Shown here: positions 1 through 5,750 of the stretch, in pieces
Layout: each line of letters begins with the position of its first letter
Position numbering within the stretch: position 1 is the stretch's first letter
Source: Bacteroidota bacterium
GTDB lineage: Bacteria; Bacteroidota; Bacteroidia; B-17B0; Aurantibacillaceae
DNA length: 6,308 nt
Assembly: GCA_947474485.1 (NCBI GenBank)
Contig: CANJJP010000102.1
Span: 1-6,308 of the forward strand
Direction: 5' to 3'
Translations under genes and position numbers: made by a program
The notes under the pieces: generated by a model
Told to the model about the DNA's origin: nothing
The model's input: only the letters and a program-made list of their open reading frames with translations
Databases searched by the model: none

Positions 1-331
1 ACTCGTACTTAACACCACGCTTTAATGGCTCGGCAAGTTTTACTTGCAAAAACTCCTTGTACTTTTTTTGATAGCGCATGCCTGCATAACAGTCGCCTGT
101 GCGAGCGCCTTTATATAATGAAGTGTCATTAGAAAGCGGACTTTGGTAATAATCTACCGAAGCAATTTGTTGCCACGGGATGGCATTTTTAATATTTCCC
201 GACTTTTTACGGTAATTTTCGAAACTCCCATTCGGGATATAATTTTTCTCATAAGCATCTTGCGCAAAAACGGAAAATGTTCCGAAAACGTAAAAAGCTA
301 AAAAACAATATTTTATAATTAATTTCGCCAT
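1..331 (-). CDS. Exported protein, N-terminal part only; 'PNGSFE' module often found in front of OmpA-type domains
   Basis: The first 110 codons are present and the reading frame stays open to the window edge, so the C-terminal part is missing. Residues 1-24 form a signal peptide (basic start, hydrophobic core, likely cut after VFAQ). The mature part begins with YIPNGSFENY at residues 31-40. It continues with IPWQQ at 51-55, DYYQSP at 60-65, a G-rich CYAGMRY stretch at 81-87 and YKEFLQVKL...PLKRGVKY at 91-109. From memory, this order resembles the beta-sandwich module at the N-terminus of many Bacteroidota outer-membrane proteins that end in an OmpA-like peptidoglycan-binding domain. Whether that OmpA domain follows here cannot be seen. 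The gene is divergent from rpsT. The ATG at 329-331 is chosen because it directly precedes the signal peptide. The export call is firm; the family call is moderate. Confidence 0.75.
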   Translation of the reverse strand, partial: MAKLIIKYCFLAFYVFGTFSVFAQDAYEKNYIPNGSFENYRKKSGNIKNAIPWQQIASVDYYQSPLSNDTSLYKGARTGDCYAGMRYQKKYKEFLQVKLAEPLKRGVKYE

Positions 332-341
332 TGAATCGCTA

Positions 342-349
342 CAAAAATA
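342..349 (-). promoter_or_regulatory. Candidate -7 box (TATTTTTG) for the exported protein at 1-331
   Basis: The minus strand reads TATTTTTG, a full match to the Bacteroidota -7 consensus TAnnTTTG, with 10 nt between it and the ATG. No clear -33 TTG lies at the expected distance. In an AT-rich window several such 8-mers are expected by chance, so position is the main support. Confidence 0.4.
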
Positions 350-388
350 AAAGAATAGTGTTAAAATAGATTTATTTCTTTTGAACAC

Positions 389-417
389 TTGTTTTTTAGA
401 AAAAAGCTGTATATTTG
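389..417 (+). promoter_or_regulatory. rpsT promoter: TTG, 18 nt, TATATTTG
   Basis: A -33 type TTG lies at 389-391 and a perfect -7 box TATATTTG at 410-417, followed by CAG. The 18-nt spacing is in the normal range for the primary sigma factor of Bacteroidota. Transcription should start near 422-425, giving a leader of about 30 nt before rpsT. This is the best promoter in the window, as expected for a ribosomal protein gene. Confidence 0.75.
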
Positions 418-453
418 CAGTCCAAAATCAAAAGAAATTAATTTTTAGAAGAA

Positions 454-708
454 ATGGCAAATCATAAGTCCTCAATTAAAAGAATCAGATCAAACGACGC
501 GAAACGTTTACGTAACAAATATTTTGCAAAAACTACTCGTACTTTCTTAAAGAGATTACGTTTAGCAACTGACAAAGCAGAAGTTACTACGTTATTACCA
601 AAAGTATCTTCTATGTTAGATAAGTTAGCAAAGCGTAACATTATTCATAAGAATAAAGCTTCTAACCTAAAGTCGCAAATTGCTAAGAAAGCTTTCGCAA
701 TAAAGTAA
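454..708 (+). CDS. rpsT: 30S ribosomal protein S20
   Basis: This 84-residue basic protein is full length for bacterial S20, which binds 16S rRNA early in small-subunit assembly. The diagnostic N-terminus MANHKSSIKRIR is present. So are RLRNKYFAKTTRTFLKRLR (residues 18-36) and the C-terminal core SMLDKLAKRNIIHKNKASNLKSQ (53-75), where family members share the LAKRNIIHKNKA stretch. The ATG at 454 starts the conserved MANHK and has no close in-frame competitor. There is no strong Shine-Dalgarno; the A-rich leader (AGAAGAA just before the ATG) is usual for Bacteroidota. The gene stands alone between its own promoter (389-417) and its own terminator (733-763), so it is a monocistronic unit. Autogenous control is known in other bacteria, but no such element is evident here. 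Confidence 0.98.
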   Translation: MANHKSSIKRIRSNDAKRLRNKYFAKTTRTFLKRLRLATDKAEVTTLLPKVSSMLDKLAKRNIIHKNKASNLKSQIAKKAFAIK

Positions 709-732
709 TCTTAACCATTTATATTTTTCATG

Positions 733-763
733 AACCGCCCCGAGTAATCGGGGCGGTTTTTTT
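733..763 (+). terminator. Intrinsic terminator of rpsT
   Basis: A perfect 11-bp inverted repeat (AACCGCCCCGA at 733-743, TCGGGGCGGTT at 748-758) closes a GTAA loop of the GNRA type. It is followed by an unbroken T run through 763. It is by far the most GC-rich element in the region and starts 24 nt after the rpsT stop codon. Confidence 0.95.
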
Positions 764-782
764 GTTTATACCTGCTAAATAA

Positions 783-799
783 GTTACTAACTTAGTAAC
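783..799. repeat. 17-bp perfect palindrome touching a start codon
   Basis: GTTACTAA (783-790), a single C (791) and TTAGTAAC (792-799) form an 8-bp inverted repeat that ends at the base before the ATG at 800. It could be a protein-binding operator. In RNA, with a slightly opened loop, it could form a small hairpin that blocks the initiation region. It is AT-rich, so chance is possible. Confidence 0.45.
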
Positions 800-1409
800 A
801 TGAAACGCTTATTTCAATTGATAATTATCGCTATTAGCTTACCTACATTCTCTATTTCTCAAAACAAGGCTAAGATTGATTCACTAAAGCAATTAGGCAG
901 AGATTCTTTAATAAAATTGGGAATAAAAAAAATAAATGATAAAACCTTTGAACCAAAGTATTACGATCATATTATTGTAAAAGCAGATGCCACAAAATTG
1001 ATTGTTGACTTTGAGATATCCTTAAGGTTAAAGACAAAAGGTTTGTGTTCTTACGATCTTTTAAGTGTTTCATTTGTTGGAAGCGGGGCATATAAAAGTA
1101 TTATTGGCGATTGCGACGAAACAAAATATTATAAACCCAGTGCAAAACACCTAAAAAAAAATAGACTTTGTTTTTAATTCCATTAACAAGAAAAATGAAA
1201 TAGGCGATATTCCAAACAAAAAGCTAGATGATAATACTGTTATGGAAATAACGGAATTGCTTACATACTATCATATTGAAGTATCGGATGGAAATACAAT
1301 GTCGCGCTACAAAATTGATAGGAACAGCGGGAGGATTTTTGATGTAATACACAGGCATCACAAGAAGGATAGAGATGATCCGCCACTAATTGGAATAATA
1401 GAGAAATAA
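800..1409 (+). pseudogene. Exported protein of unknown function, split by a frame break in an A9 run
   Basis: I do not recognise the family. The first frame (800-1177) gives 125 residues with a signal peptide at 1-21 (MKRLFQL..., probably cut near SISQ). It ends just after an A9 run at 1153-1161. Dropping one A there joins it to an open frame that runs to the TAA at 1407-1409. The result is a 202-residue product: 120 codons before the switch and 82 after. The second part reads naturally as coding sequence (IDFVFNSINKKNEIGD..., SRYKIDRNSGRIFDVIH..., ending LIGIIEK). It cannot be read on its own from upstream because its frame has a TAA at 1152-1154, so the switch must occur in or just after the A run. 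Possible causes are a real mutation, a homopolymer sequencing error, or slippage by RNA polymerase. The mature protein is small, mostly polar and has no membrane segment after the signal. Its stop lies 4 nt from the convergent plsY stop. No clear promoter is visible between the rpsT terminator and the ATG. Confidence 0.75.
1153..1161 (+). other. A9 homopolymer at the frame break
   Basis: Nine consecutive A follow CT and precede TAGAC. Eight A (or eleven) would keep the 800-1409 gene in one frame. Runs of this length are known places for polymerase slippage, replication slippage and base-calling errors. Confidence 0.9.
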
Positions 1410-1413
1410 AAGC

Positions 1414-2046
1414 TTATGCCTTAGCATTAAACAAATTCACTTTAGATTCCTGCTTTTTAAGCAAGCGTGAAATGTTCTTCTTATGAGTAACAATTAATAA
1501 AAACGCTACTACAATAGAAAAAGCAATTAAAGTAACATTGTTATAGTGCAATAATAATATTCCAATAAATGGGAAAGATAATCCTGCAGTCATTGAAGCT
1601 AGTGAAACATATTTAAATGCAAATAACATTACTAAAAATACTACCAAAGCAATGGAAGCTGCCTCAGGTTGAACAGCCAACACAACGCCTAAAAGTGTTG
1701 CAACACCTTTTCCACCTCTAAAACCTGCAAGAATTGGAAAAATATGACCTAATAAAGCCGCTACACCTAATGCAATTTGAAAATTAATAAAAGGATTTGT
1801 TCCAACTTCATATCTTCCAAGATAAGCAAGCAATACTGCGCCTAAACCTTTAGCTATATCAATTATTAACACTGGGATACCAGCTTTTTTTCCTAATACT
1901 CTGAATGTGTTTGTAGCTCCCGCGTTACCGCTGCCAAATTCGCGCACATCAATGCCATAAAACAATTTTCCAACCCAAACTGCTGTAGGAATTGAACCTA
2001 AAACATAAGCAGCTAAAATTAATAATATGTCTAAAGATTGAATCAT
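1414..2046 (-). CDS. plsY: Glycerol-3-phosphate acyltransferase PlsY (acyl-phosphate dependent)
   Basis: PlsY is an inner-membrane enzyme that moves an acyl group from acyl-phosphate to sn-glycerol 3-phosphate, making lysophosphatidic acid, the first step of phospholipid synthesis. The protein has 210 residues and several hydrophobic segments (about 5-25, 55-77, 88-107, 120-146, 150-187). Motif 1 is GSIPTAVWVGK...DVREFGSGNAGATN (residues 17-46), with Ser18 and Arg35. Motif 2 is the glycine-rich GFRGGKG (108-114). Motif 3 is NISRLLKKQE (191-200), with Asn191, Arg194 and Glu200; the usual Gly two residues before the Glu is Lys198. I start at the ATG at 2044-2046. An in-frame TTG at 2062-2064 would add six residues (MLKFVL), but the ATG places the first membrane helix directly at the N-terminus as in the family. 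It lies 108 nt downstream of the S41 protease gene on the same strand, so co-transcription is possible but not shown. Confidence 0.96.
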   Translation of the reverse strand: MIQSLDILLILAAYVLGSIPTAVWVGKLFYGIDVREFGSGNAGATNTFRVLGKKAGIPVLIIDIAKGLGAVLLAYLGRYEVGTNPFINFQIALGVAALLGHIFPILAGFRGGKGVATLLGVVLAVQPEAASIALVVFLVMLFAFKYVSLASMTAGLSFPFIGILLLHYNNVTLIAFSIVVAFLLIVTHKKNISRLLKKQESKVNLFNAKA

Positions 2047-2154
2047 TAACACAAATTTAAGCAATACTTAGCCTTTTGGTAACGCATAGCTAATAAATTA
2101 ATACACAAGAAAATGTTAAATAAATGATTAACAGTTCTTTAAAATTATTCAGTA

Positions 2155-3774
2155 TTATTTTTTTAACACTTCTATGGCCTTATTAATCATTCGGTCATTT
2201 TGTTGCGAAATAGGGTAATAAGCCTCATTGCCTAAGAGAGTTCGTCCCATCAAAGCTTTTAGTTGAACTTTTAGGTATGGTGCGCTTTTTTTAATTGCAG
2301 GTTCATCTCTAGCGAATCCGGCTTTTTCACAATAGTTAGCAAACCTATTAATCATATCATCACTTATGGTAAAACTCAGCATAAAAGACGGAATGGTTTT
2401 ATATTTTGAATATGCGGCTCTATTTTTATCAACCTCTTCCAAAGAGAAATCATTTAATAAACCTGCATAAGCAACTTTGTTTAACCAAAAACTCCTAGAG
2501 TTGGTATCTAAACCAATAAAATAATCTGGCATAATACCACCTCCACCATATACAATTTTACCTGCAGGAGTTTTGTACTTCAAGGCCTTATCAAACTTAA
2601 TACTATCCTTATCTACTAATTCACCAGAAGTATAACGATTGTATTCTTCTTCATAATAAGCTTCATTTCCATTAGTGTAAGGTTTTTGGATGCATCTTCC
2701 AGTCGGAGTATAATAACGCGCAGTAGTTAAGCGTAAAGCAGATCCATCAGGCATTTCCATTTGTTCTTGAACTAAACCTTTACCAAATGTTCGTCTGCCA
2801 ATTAAAATCCCTCTATCGTTATCTTGCACTGCACCAGCTAAAATTTCGCTCGCAGAGGCAGATCCTTCATCAATTAATATAATTAACGGGTCGTTTTCAT
2901 AACCGCCACGATCAGTTGCTTTATAATCTCTACGTGGACTTGCTTTTCCTTGAGTATAAACAATACGCATTCCCTTATTTAAAAACTCATCTACAATATC
3001 AACAGCTGCATTTAAATAACCACCTCCGTTGCCTCGTAAGTCAATAATCATCTTTTTCATGCCTTGTTTTTTCAATTTATTAAAAGCGCTTAGGTATTCA
3101 GTGTAAGTAGTTGCACCAAAGCGGCTTATTTTAATATAGCCTACATCGTTCTTAACCATATAAACTGCATCAATACTGTGAATTGGAATTTCGCCACGAG
3201 TAATGGTTATATCTAATAAATCTTTTGCCCCGCTTCTTTTTATTTGCAGATTAACCTTTGTACCACTCTTGCCTCTTAATTTTGTGAATACTTGTTTATT
3301 GGTAATTTTAACTCCGGCTACTGTTGCCCCGTCAACCTTAATAATTTTATCGCCCGATTTAACTCCTACTTTTTCGGAAGGGCCTCCGTTAATAGGATTT
3401 ACAATAGTTATAGTATCATTTAAAATATTAAACTCCACTCCTATCCCATCAAAATTACCTTCTAATGGCTCGTTAACTGCTTCTAACTCTTGGGCAGGAA
3501 TGTAATCACTATGAGGATCTAAGCTATGCAGCATGGCAATTAGAGTCATGTCGCGCAAAGAATCTGCTCCTATAGTGTCTACATAATTTTGAGTTATAAA
3601 ATCCAATACATTATCGAGCTTTCCTTTTTTTCCGGAAGTTTGCTGAGTAACAACATTGTTACCTCCTTTGTAATTAAAAAGGGTTCCAATAAAAACTCCT
3701 AAAATTAGGACAATAGAGATCCAAATAGGTAAATATGGGTTAAATTTAGGTTTGCCATCAGAATAATAATCCAT
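2155..3774 (-). CDS. C-terminal processing peptidase, S41 family (CtpA/Prc type)
   Basis: This 539-residue serine protease is anchored in the inner membrane and faces the periplasm, where such enzymes trim or degrade envelope proteins from their C-termini. Order: short cytoplasmic N-terminus; one membrane segment at about 13-34; a helical region with SLDPHSDYIP (84-93); a PDZ domain at about 94-195, with GIGVEF at 110-115; the S41 catalytic domain from about 205 with IDLRGNGGGYL (244-254). The catalytic dyad is Ser307 in EGSASASE (303-310) and Lys332 in TFGKGLVQ (329-336), 25 residues apart exactly as in E. coli Prc; Gln336 fits the third active-site position. The C-terminal 130 residues are a helical extension common in Bacteroidota members. 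All catalytic residues are present, so it should be active. The ATG at 3772-3774 is the natural start, 61 nt from the divergent lipoprotein gene. Substrate unknown. Confidence 0.95.
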   Translation of the reverse strand: MDYYSDGKPKFNPYLPIWISIVLILGVFIGTLFNYKGGNNVVTQQTSGKKGKLDNVLDFITQNYVDTIGADSLRDMTLIAMLHSLDPHSDYIPAQELEAVNEPLEGNFDGIGVEFNILNDTITIVNPINGGPSEKVGVKSGDKIIKVDGATVAGVKITNKQVFTKLRGKSGTKVNLQIKRSGAKDLLDITITRGEIPIHSIDAVYMVKNDVGYIKISRFGATTYTEYLSAFNKLKKQGMKKMIIDLRGNGGGYLNAAVDIVDEFLNKGMRIVYTQGKASPRRDYKATDRGGYENDPLIILIDEGSASASEILAGAVQDNDRGILIGRRTFGKGLVQEQMEMPDGSALRLTTARYYTPTGRCIQKPYTNGNEAYYEEEYNRYTSGELVDKDSIKFDKALKYKTPAGKIVYGGGGIMPDYFIGLDTNSRSFWLNKVAYAGLLNDFSLEEVDKNRAAYSKYKTIPSFMLSFTISDDMINRFANYCEKAGFARDEPAIKKSAPYLKVQLKALMGRTLLGNEAYYPISQQNDRMINKAIEVLKK

Positions 3775-3787
3775 ACTTTGTTAAAAA

Positions 3788-3819
3788 TTGATTGATACAA
3801 AAGTAATTTATTAATTTTA
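3788..3819 (+). promoter_or_regulatory. Possible promoter for the lipoprotein-Nudix unit
   Basis: TTG occurs at 3788-3790 and 3792-3794, followed after 21 or 17 nt by TAATTTTA at 3812-3819, seven of eight positions (six specified, last base A instead of G) of TAnnTTTG. The box ends 16 nt before the ATG at 3836. An AAGGA at 3819-3823 resembles a Shine-Dalgarno, but 12 nt from the ATG is rather far. The match is imperfect, so this is tentative. Confidence 0.3.
3798..3805 (-). promoter_or_regulatory. Candidate -7 box (TACTTTTG) for the S41 protease gene
   Basis: The minus strand reads TACTTTTG, a full match to TAnnTTTG, 23 nt before the protease ATG. No TTG is seen at the usual -33 distance. 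It lies within the 61-nt divergent intergenic region and would overlap the candidate promoter of the plus-strand unit, so the two could compete. Confidence 0.45.
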
Positions 3820-3835
3820 AGGACGTTTACCACTT

Positions 3836-4288
3836 ATGAAAAAGAATCTAAAAATAGTTGTATTGGTTTTGTTGGTGTTTGTATTCTCGTGCAAAAAGAA
3901 AAAGACGAATGCTGCAACCAACCCAAATCAAGTAAATACCGCAGTGAACATCTATGTTTACAAAAACACTCCTGAGTTTTTTAATTTAATGGTAGCAGGT
4001 GGGTGGATATACAAAGCAGGGGGCACAAGCGGAATTATCATTTATCGTATTGCACAAAACGAAACAAACGGTGACTTTGTTGTATTTGAGCGTAATTGTC
4101 CGCACGAAGGTGGAACAAATGTGAATGCTGCGATTGAAGTATTGAGTGATCAAATTAGTGCTGTTGATAGCATTTGTGGCTCGAAATTTTACATAACAAA
4201 TGGTACTGTAATAAATGGCCCATCGGTATATCCACTAAGAGCTTACAACACTACGTATGATGGAAACGTGTTACATATTTTTAATTAA
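3836..4288 (+). CDS. Lipoprotein with a Rieske-like domain lacking part of the 2Fe-2S ligand set
   Basis: The 150-residue product starts with a lipoprotein signal (MKKNLKIVVLVLLVFVFSC). Cys19 is the likely lipidated residue, followed by KKKK. From about residue 38 the order of motifs follows a Rieske fold. Box I is NCPHEGG (87-93) with Cys88 and His90. Box II is DSICGSKF (111-118), then NGTVINGPSVYPLRAY (122-137) and a final GNVLHIF. A canonical Rieske box II reads C-x-x-H-G-S-x-F. Here the Cys position is Asp111 and the His position is Cys114, so two of the four usual ligands are changed while the surrounding fold motifs remain. I recall similar 'CGSxF' proteins in Bacteroidota, so this is probably a real subfamily and not damage. 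It may have lost the cluster or bind metal differently. The electron-transfer role is therefore uncertain. It is followed after 3 nt by the Nudix gene, suggesting one mRNA. Confidence 0.85.
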   Translation: MKKNLKIVVLVLLVFVFSCKKKKTNAATNPNQVNTAVNIYVYKNTPEFFNLMVAGGWIYKAGGTSGIIIYRIAQNETNGDFVVFERNCPHEGGTNVNAAIEVLSDQISAVDSICGSKFYITNGTVINGPSVYPLRAYNTTYDGNVLHIFN

Positions 4289-4291
4289 AAC

Positions 4292-4942
4292 ATGTTAGGT
4301 GATTTAAAAGATTTTTTATCTCAACAACTACAACTTAACCTGCCTGGAAAAGAAGTTCAGTACCAAATGGCAAGCAATAGGCGTGCTATGGAAATTCCAA
4401 ACCTTAATGAAATTAAAGATTATAAGGAGAGTGCAGTTTGCATTTTACTTTATCAACAAAATAACACCATTTATTTTCCATTGATAGAACGTGTTGTTTA
4501 CAAAGGCGTGCATAGTGGTCAAATTGCCTTGCCAGGGGGAAAGAAAGATGAAACAGATAGGGATTTAATCCAAACCGCATTACGTGAATTAGAAGAAGAA
4601 ATAGGAATATCTCACACGCATTTGGAAGTTATTGGGAAATTAACGCAAGTTTATATTCCTCCTAGTAATTTTTTAGTAAACCCTATTGTTGCAATAACAC
4701 ACCAACTTCCCAATTTTATTCTTAATCCGACAGAAGTACAAAGGGTTATTCCACTTTCGTTAAGTGAATTACTAGATGATAAACTTATAAAAGAAACACA
4801 TTTAGAATTAGAAAAAGGACTAAAAATAAAAACCCCTTACTTTGATGTAAGGGGTAAAGTATTATGGGGCGCTACAGCAATGATATTAAACGAGCTGAAG
4901 CATATATTAAAATCTAATTCTTCTTTTTCTCAATCTCAGTAA
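4292..4942 (+). CDS. Nudix hydrolase, CoA pyrophosphatase-like (NudL/YeaB type)
   Basis: This 216-residue cytoplasmic enzyme belongs to the Nudix group whose characterised members cleave coenzyme A into 4'-phosphopantetheine and 3',5'-ADP. The core Nudix signature is present: PGGKKDE (81-87) and REL-EEEIGI (98-106), with metal-binding Glu102/Glu103. The subgroup mark just before it is LIERVVYKGVHSGQIALPGG (64-83), corresponding to the UPF0035 motif of CoA-type enzymes. YIPPSNFLVNPIVA (121-134) and LWGATAMIL (191-199) are also typical of this subgroup. The CoA assignment is by family; another nucleotide substrate is possible. The first 40 residues are variable and may be a helical extension. 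The ATG is 3 nt after the upstream stop, so the gene is probably translated from the same mRNA as the lipoprotein. Its last 29 bp overlap the end of the convergent gene, and it contains a terminator acting on the opposite strand (4821-4855). Confidence 0.93.
   Translation: MLGDLKDFLSQQLQLNLPGKEVQYQMASNRRAMEIPNLNEIKDYKESAVCILLYQQNNTIYFPLIERVVYKGVHSGQIALPGGKKDETDRDLIQTALRELEEEIGISHTHLEVIGKLTQVYIPPSNFLVNPIVAITHQLPNFILNPTEVQRVIPLSLSELLDDKLIKETHLELEKGLKIKTPYFDVRGKVLWGATAMILNELKHILKSNSSFSQSQ
4821..4855 (-). terminator. Intrinsic terminator for the minus strand, inside the Nudix coding sequence
   Basis: A perfect 9-bp inverted repeat (4832-4840 and 4847-4855, core CCCCTTAC/GTAAGGGG) has a 6-nt loop. 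Read on the minus strand, the stem is followed at once by a T-rich tract (TTTTTATTTTTA, 4832 down to 4821). That is the form of a Rho-independent terminator for the gene at 5708-4914, whose stop codon is 58 nt upstream. On the plus strand the same hairpin has no T tract after it (TAAAG follows), so it should not stop Nudix transcription. Confidence 0.8.
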
Positions 4943-5708
4943 CCACTATGTCGTAACACAAGTAATACTTTCCTTTGTGAAGGTTTGCAATATCTAAGCT
5001 ATTTCCAAACCCCTTTTTCACAACATTACCATAGAAATCATACACTTCGTAAGGAGTTTCAGTACTAAACTTAATGGTTTTTGAGTCTGCAGTAACTTCA
5101 AAAGAAGGTTTCTCCATAAGAGAAATAAAAGTTGCGGGGCCACCGTAACGCGGGGCTGAACCAAAACCAGTTTGTTTCACTCTAAATTTATTTTCGCCTG
5201 AATGCGGTTTAACTTTAAACTCATATTGATGCTCAAAAGGAGAACCTTGGCCACCTACTTCACCAACTTTTACCCATTTATTCCACTTAAATTGTTCCAC
5301 CACAAAAGGTAAAGAACCCATTTCATTTTTTGTTTTCCACTTTAACATGCCATCTTCGGTAACATTAATATTTACAACATCAAAAGTTGGTTTTGGTTTT
5401 AACACTTCAGGGTTTAAAACCTTTGGAACACAACCATCTTTATGTCTAATTTCAATAAGAAGCTTATCTCCAGTTTTTAGTTTAAATGGAGTAAAATCCA
5501 CTTCAAAAGCCGAAGAGTTTACTTCATCCGTTGTAATCTGCCCATTAACAAGTACTTCATAAGCGCAGAATCCAACGCCAGTGTTATTAAATCCATTCTG
5601 AACAAATAGGTTTCTGTTTTGGTATTTACCCTCCACTAATAAAGTTCCTCCATTGGCAAAAACAGAGAAAGAAGATATTAACGAAAGGAATAATACAAGT
5701 TGTTTCAT
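4914..5708 (-). CDS. Exported protein of unknown function, possible degenerate type IX secretion tail
   Basis: The 264-residue product has a signal peptide (1-19, likely cut at VFA before NGG). A beta-rich region at about 20-105 holds two cysteines (Cys48, Cys93) that could pair. Residues about 109-197 look like a fibronectin III-type or similar beta domain (LKWKTKNEMG, FVVEQFKWNKWVKVGEV, ENKFRVKQT). The end (about 203-264) contains YEVYDFYGNVVKKG, LDIANLHKGKYYL and a Lys-rich finish (EKKKN). This pattern resembles the C-terminal sorting domain of type IX secretion cargo (strand, 'YD..G..V..G', 'I..L..G.Y.L', basic end) but is not a clean match. From memory similar proteins occur across Bacteroidota without a known function. 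It follows the 61-residue membrane protein gene by 42 nt on the same strand and ends in a 29-bp tail-to-tail overlap with the Nudix gene. Export is well supported; surface delivery is inference. Confidence 0.85.
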   Translation of the reverse strand: MKQLVLFLSLISSFSVFANGGTLLVEGKYQNRNLFVQNGFNNTGVGFCAYEVLVNGQITTDEVNSSAFEVDFTPFKLKTGDKLLIEIRHKDGCVPKVLNPEVLKPKPTFDVVNINVTEDGMLKWKTKNEMGSLPFVVEQFKWNKWVKVGEVGGQGSPFEHQYEFKVKPHSGENKFRVKQTGFGSAPRYGGPATFISLMEKPSFEVTADSKTIKFSTETPYEVYDFYGNVVKKGFGNSLDIANLHKGKYYLCYDIVVTEIEKKKN

Positions 5709-5729
5709 TATACTAAATTTAGTTAGGGG

Positions 5730-5737
5730 TAAATATA
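5730..5737 (-). promoter_or_regulatory. Weak -7-like box (TATATTTA) for the exported protein at 4914-5708
   Basis: TATATTTA on the minus strand matches TAnnTTTG except for the last base and lies 21 nt before the ATG. No -33 TTG is in place. The gene may instead be read from the promoter of the small membrane protein upstream. Confidence 0.3.
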
Positions 5738-5750
5738 CGAAGAAAATAAC

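Noticed and set aside
767..774. TATACCTG as a promoter box for the gene at 800
   Set aside because: Two mismatches in the key TTTG part and no -33 element; it lies just after the rpsT terminator T run.
1416..1436. ATGC/GCAT small hairpin at the plsY end, near the convergent stops
   Set aside because: A 4-bp stem without a proper T run on either strand does not qualify as a shared terminator.
2052..2059. TAAATTTG on the minus strand, a full -7 consensus match just upstream of plsY
   Set aside because: Only 5 nt separate it from the ATG, no -33 element is present, and several chance matches to this loose consensus are expected in AT-rich DNA. A leaderless plsY transcript is not excluded.
2047..2064. 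TTG start adding six residues to PlsY
   Set aside because: The family begins at or near the first membrane helix, and the ATG at 2046 gives that; the extra residues carry no conserved signal.
2114..2133. TGTTAA/TTAACA inverted repeat between the protease and plsY
   Set aside because: The stem is only 6 bp and AT-rich, with an 8-nt loop and a poor T tract on the minus strand; too weak to call a terminator.
3203..3505. 100-codon open frame on the plus strand
   Set aside because: It lies opposite the PDZ region of the S41 protease, whose coding frame is certain; the translation has no domain character and no promoter.
5347..5562. 71-codon open frame on the plus strand
   Set aside because: It is opposite the well-supported exported-protein gene and is rich in Ser/Thr/Leu as expected from antisense of coding DNA.
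5712..5723. 12-bp palindrome ACTAAATTTAGT in front of the exported-protein gene, with CTAAATTTA repeated at 5758
   Set aside because: Short, nearly all A and T, and the second copy is within the neighbouring gene's stop region; expected by chance at this base composition.
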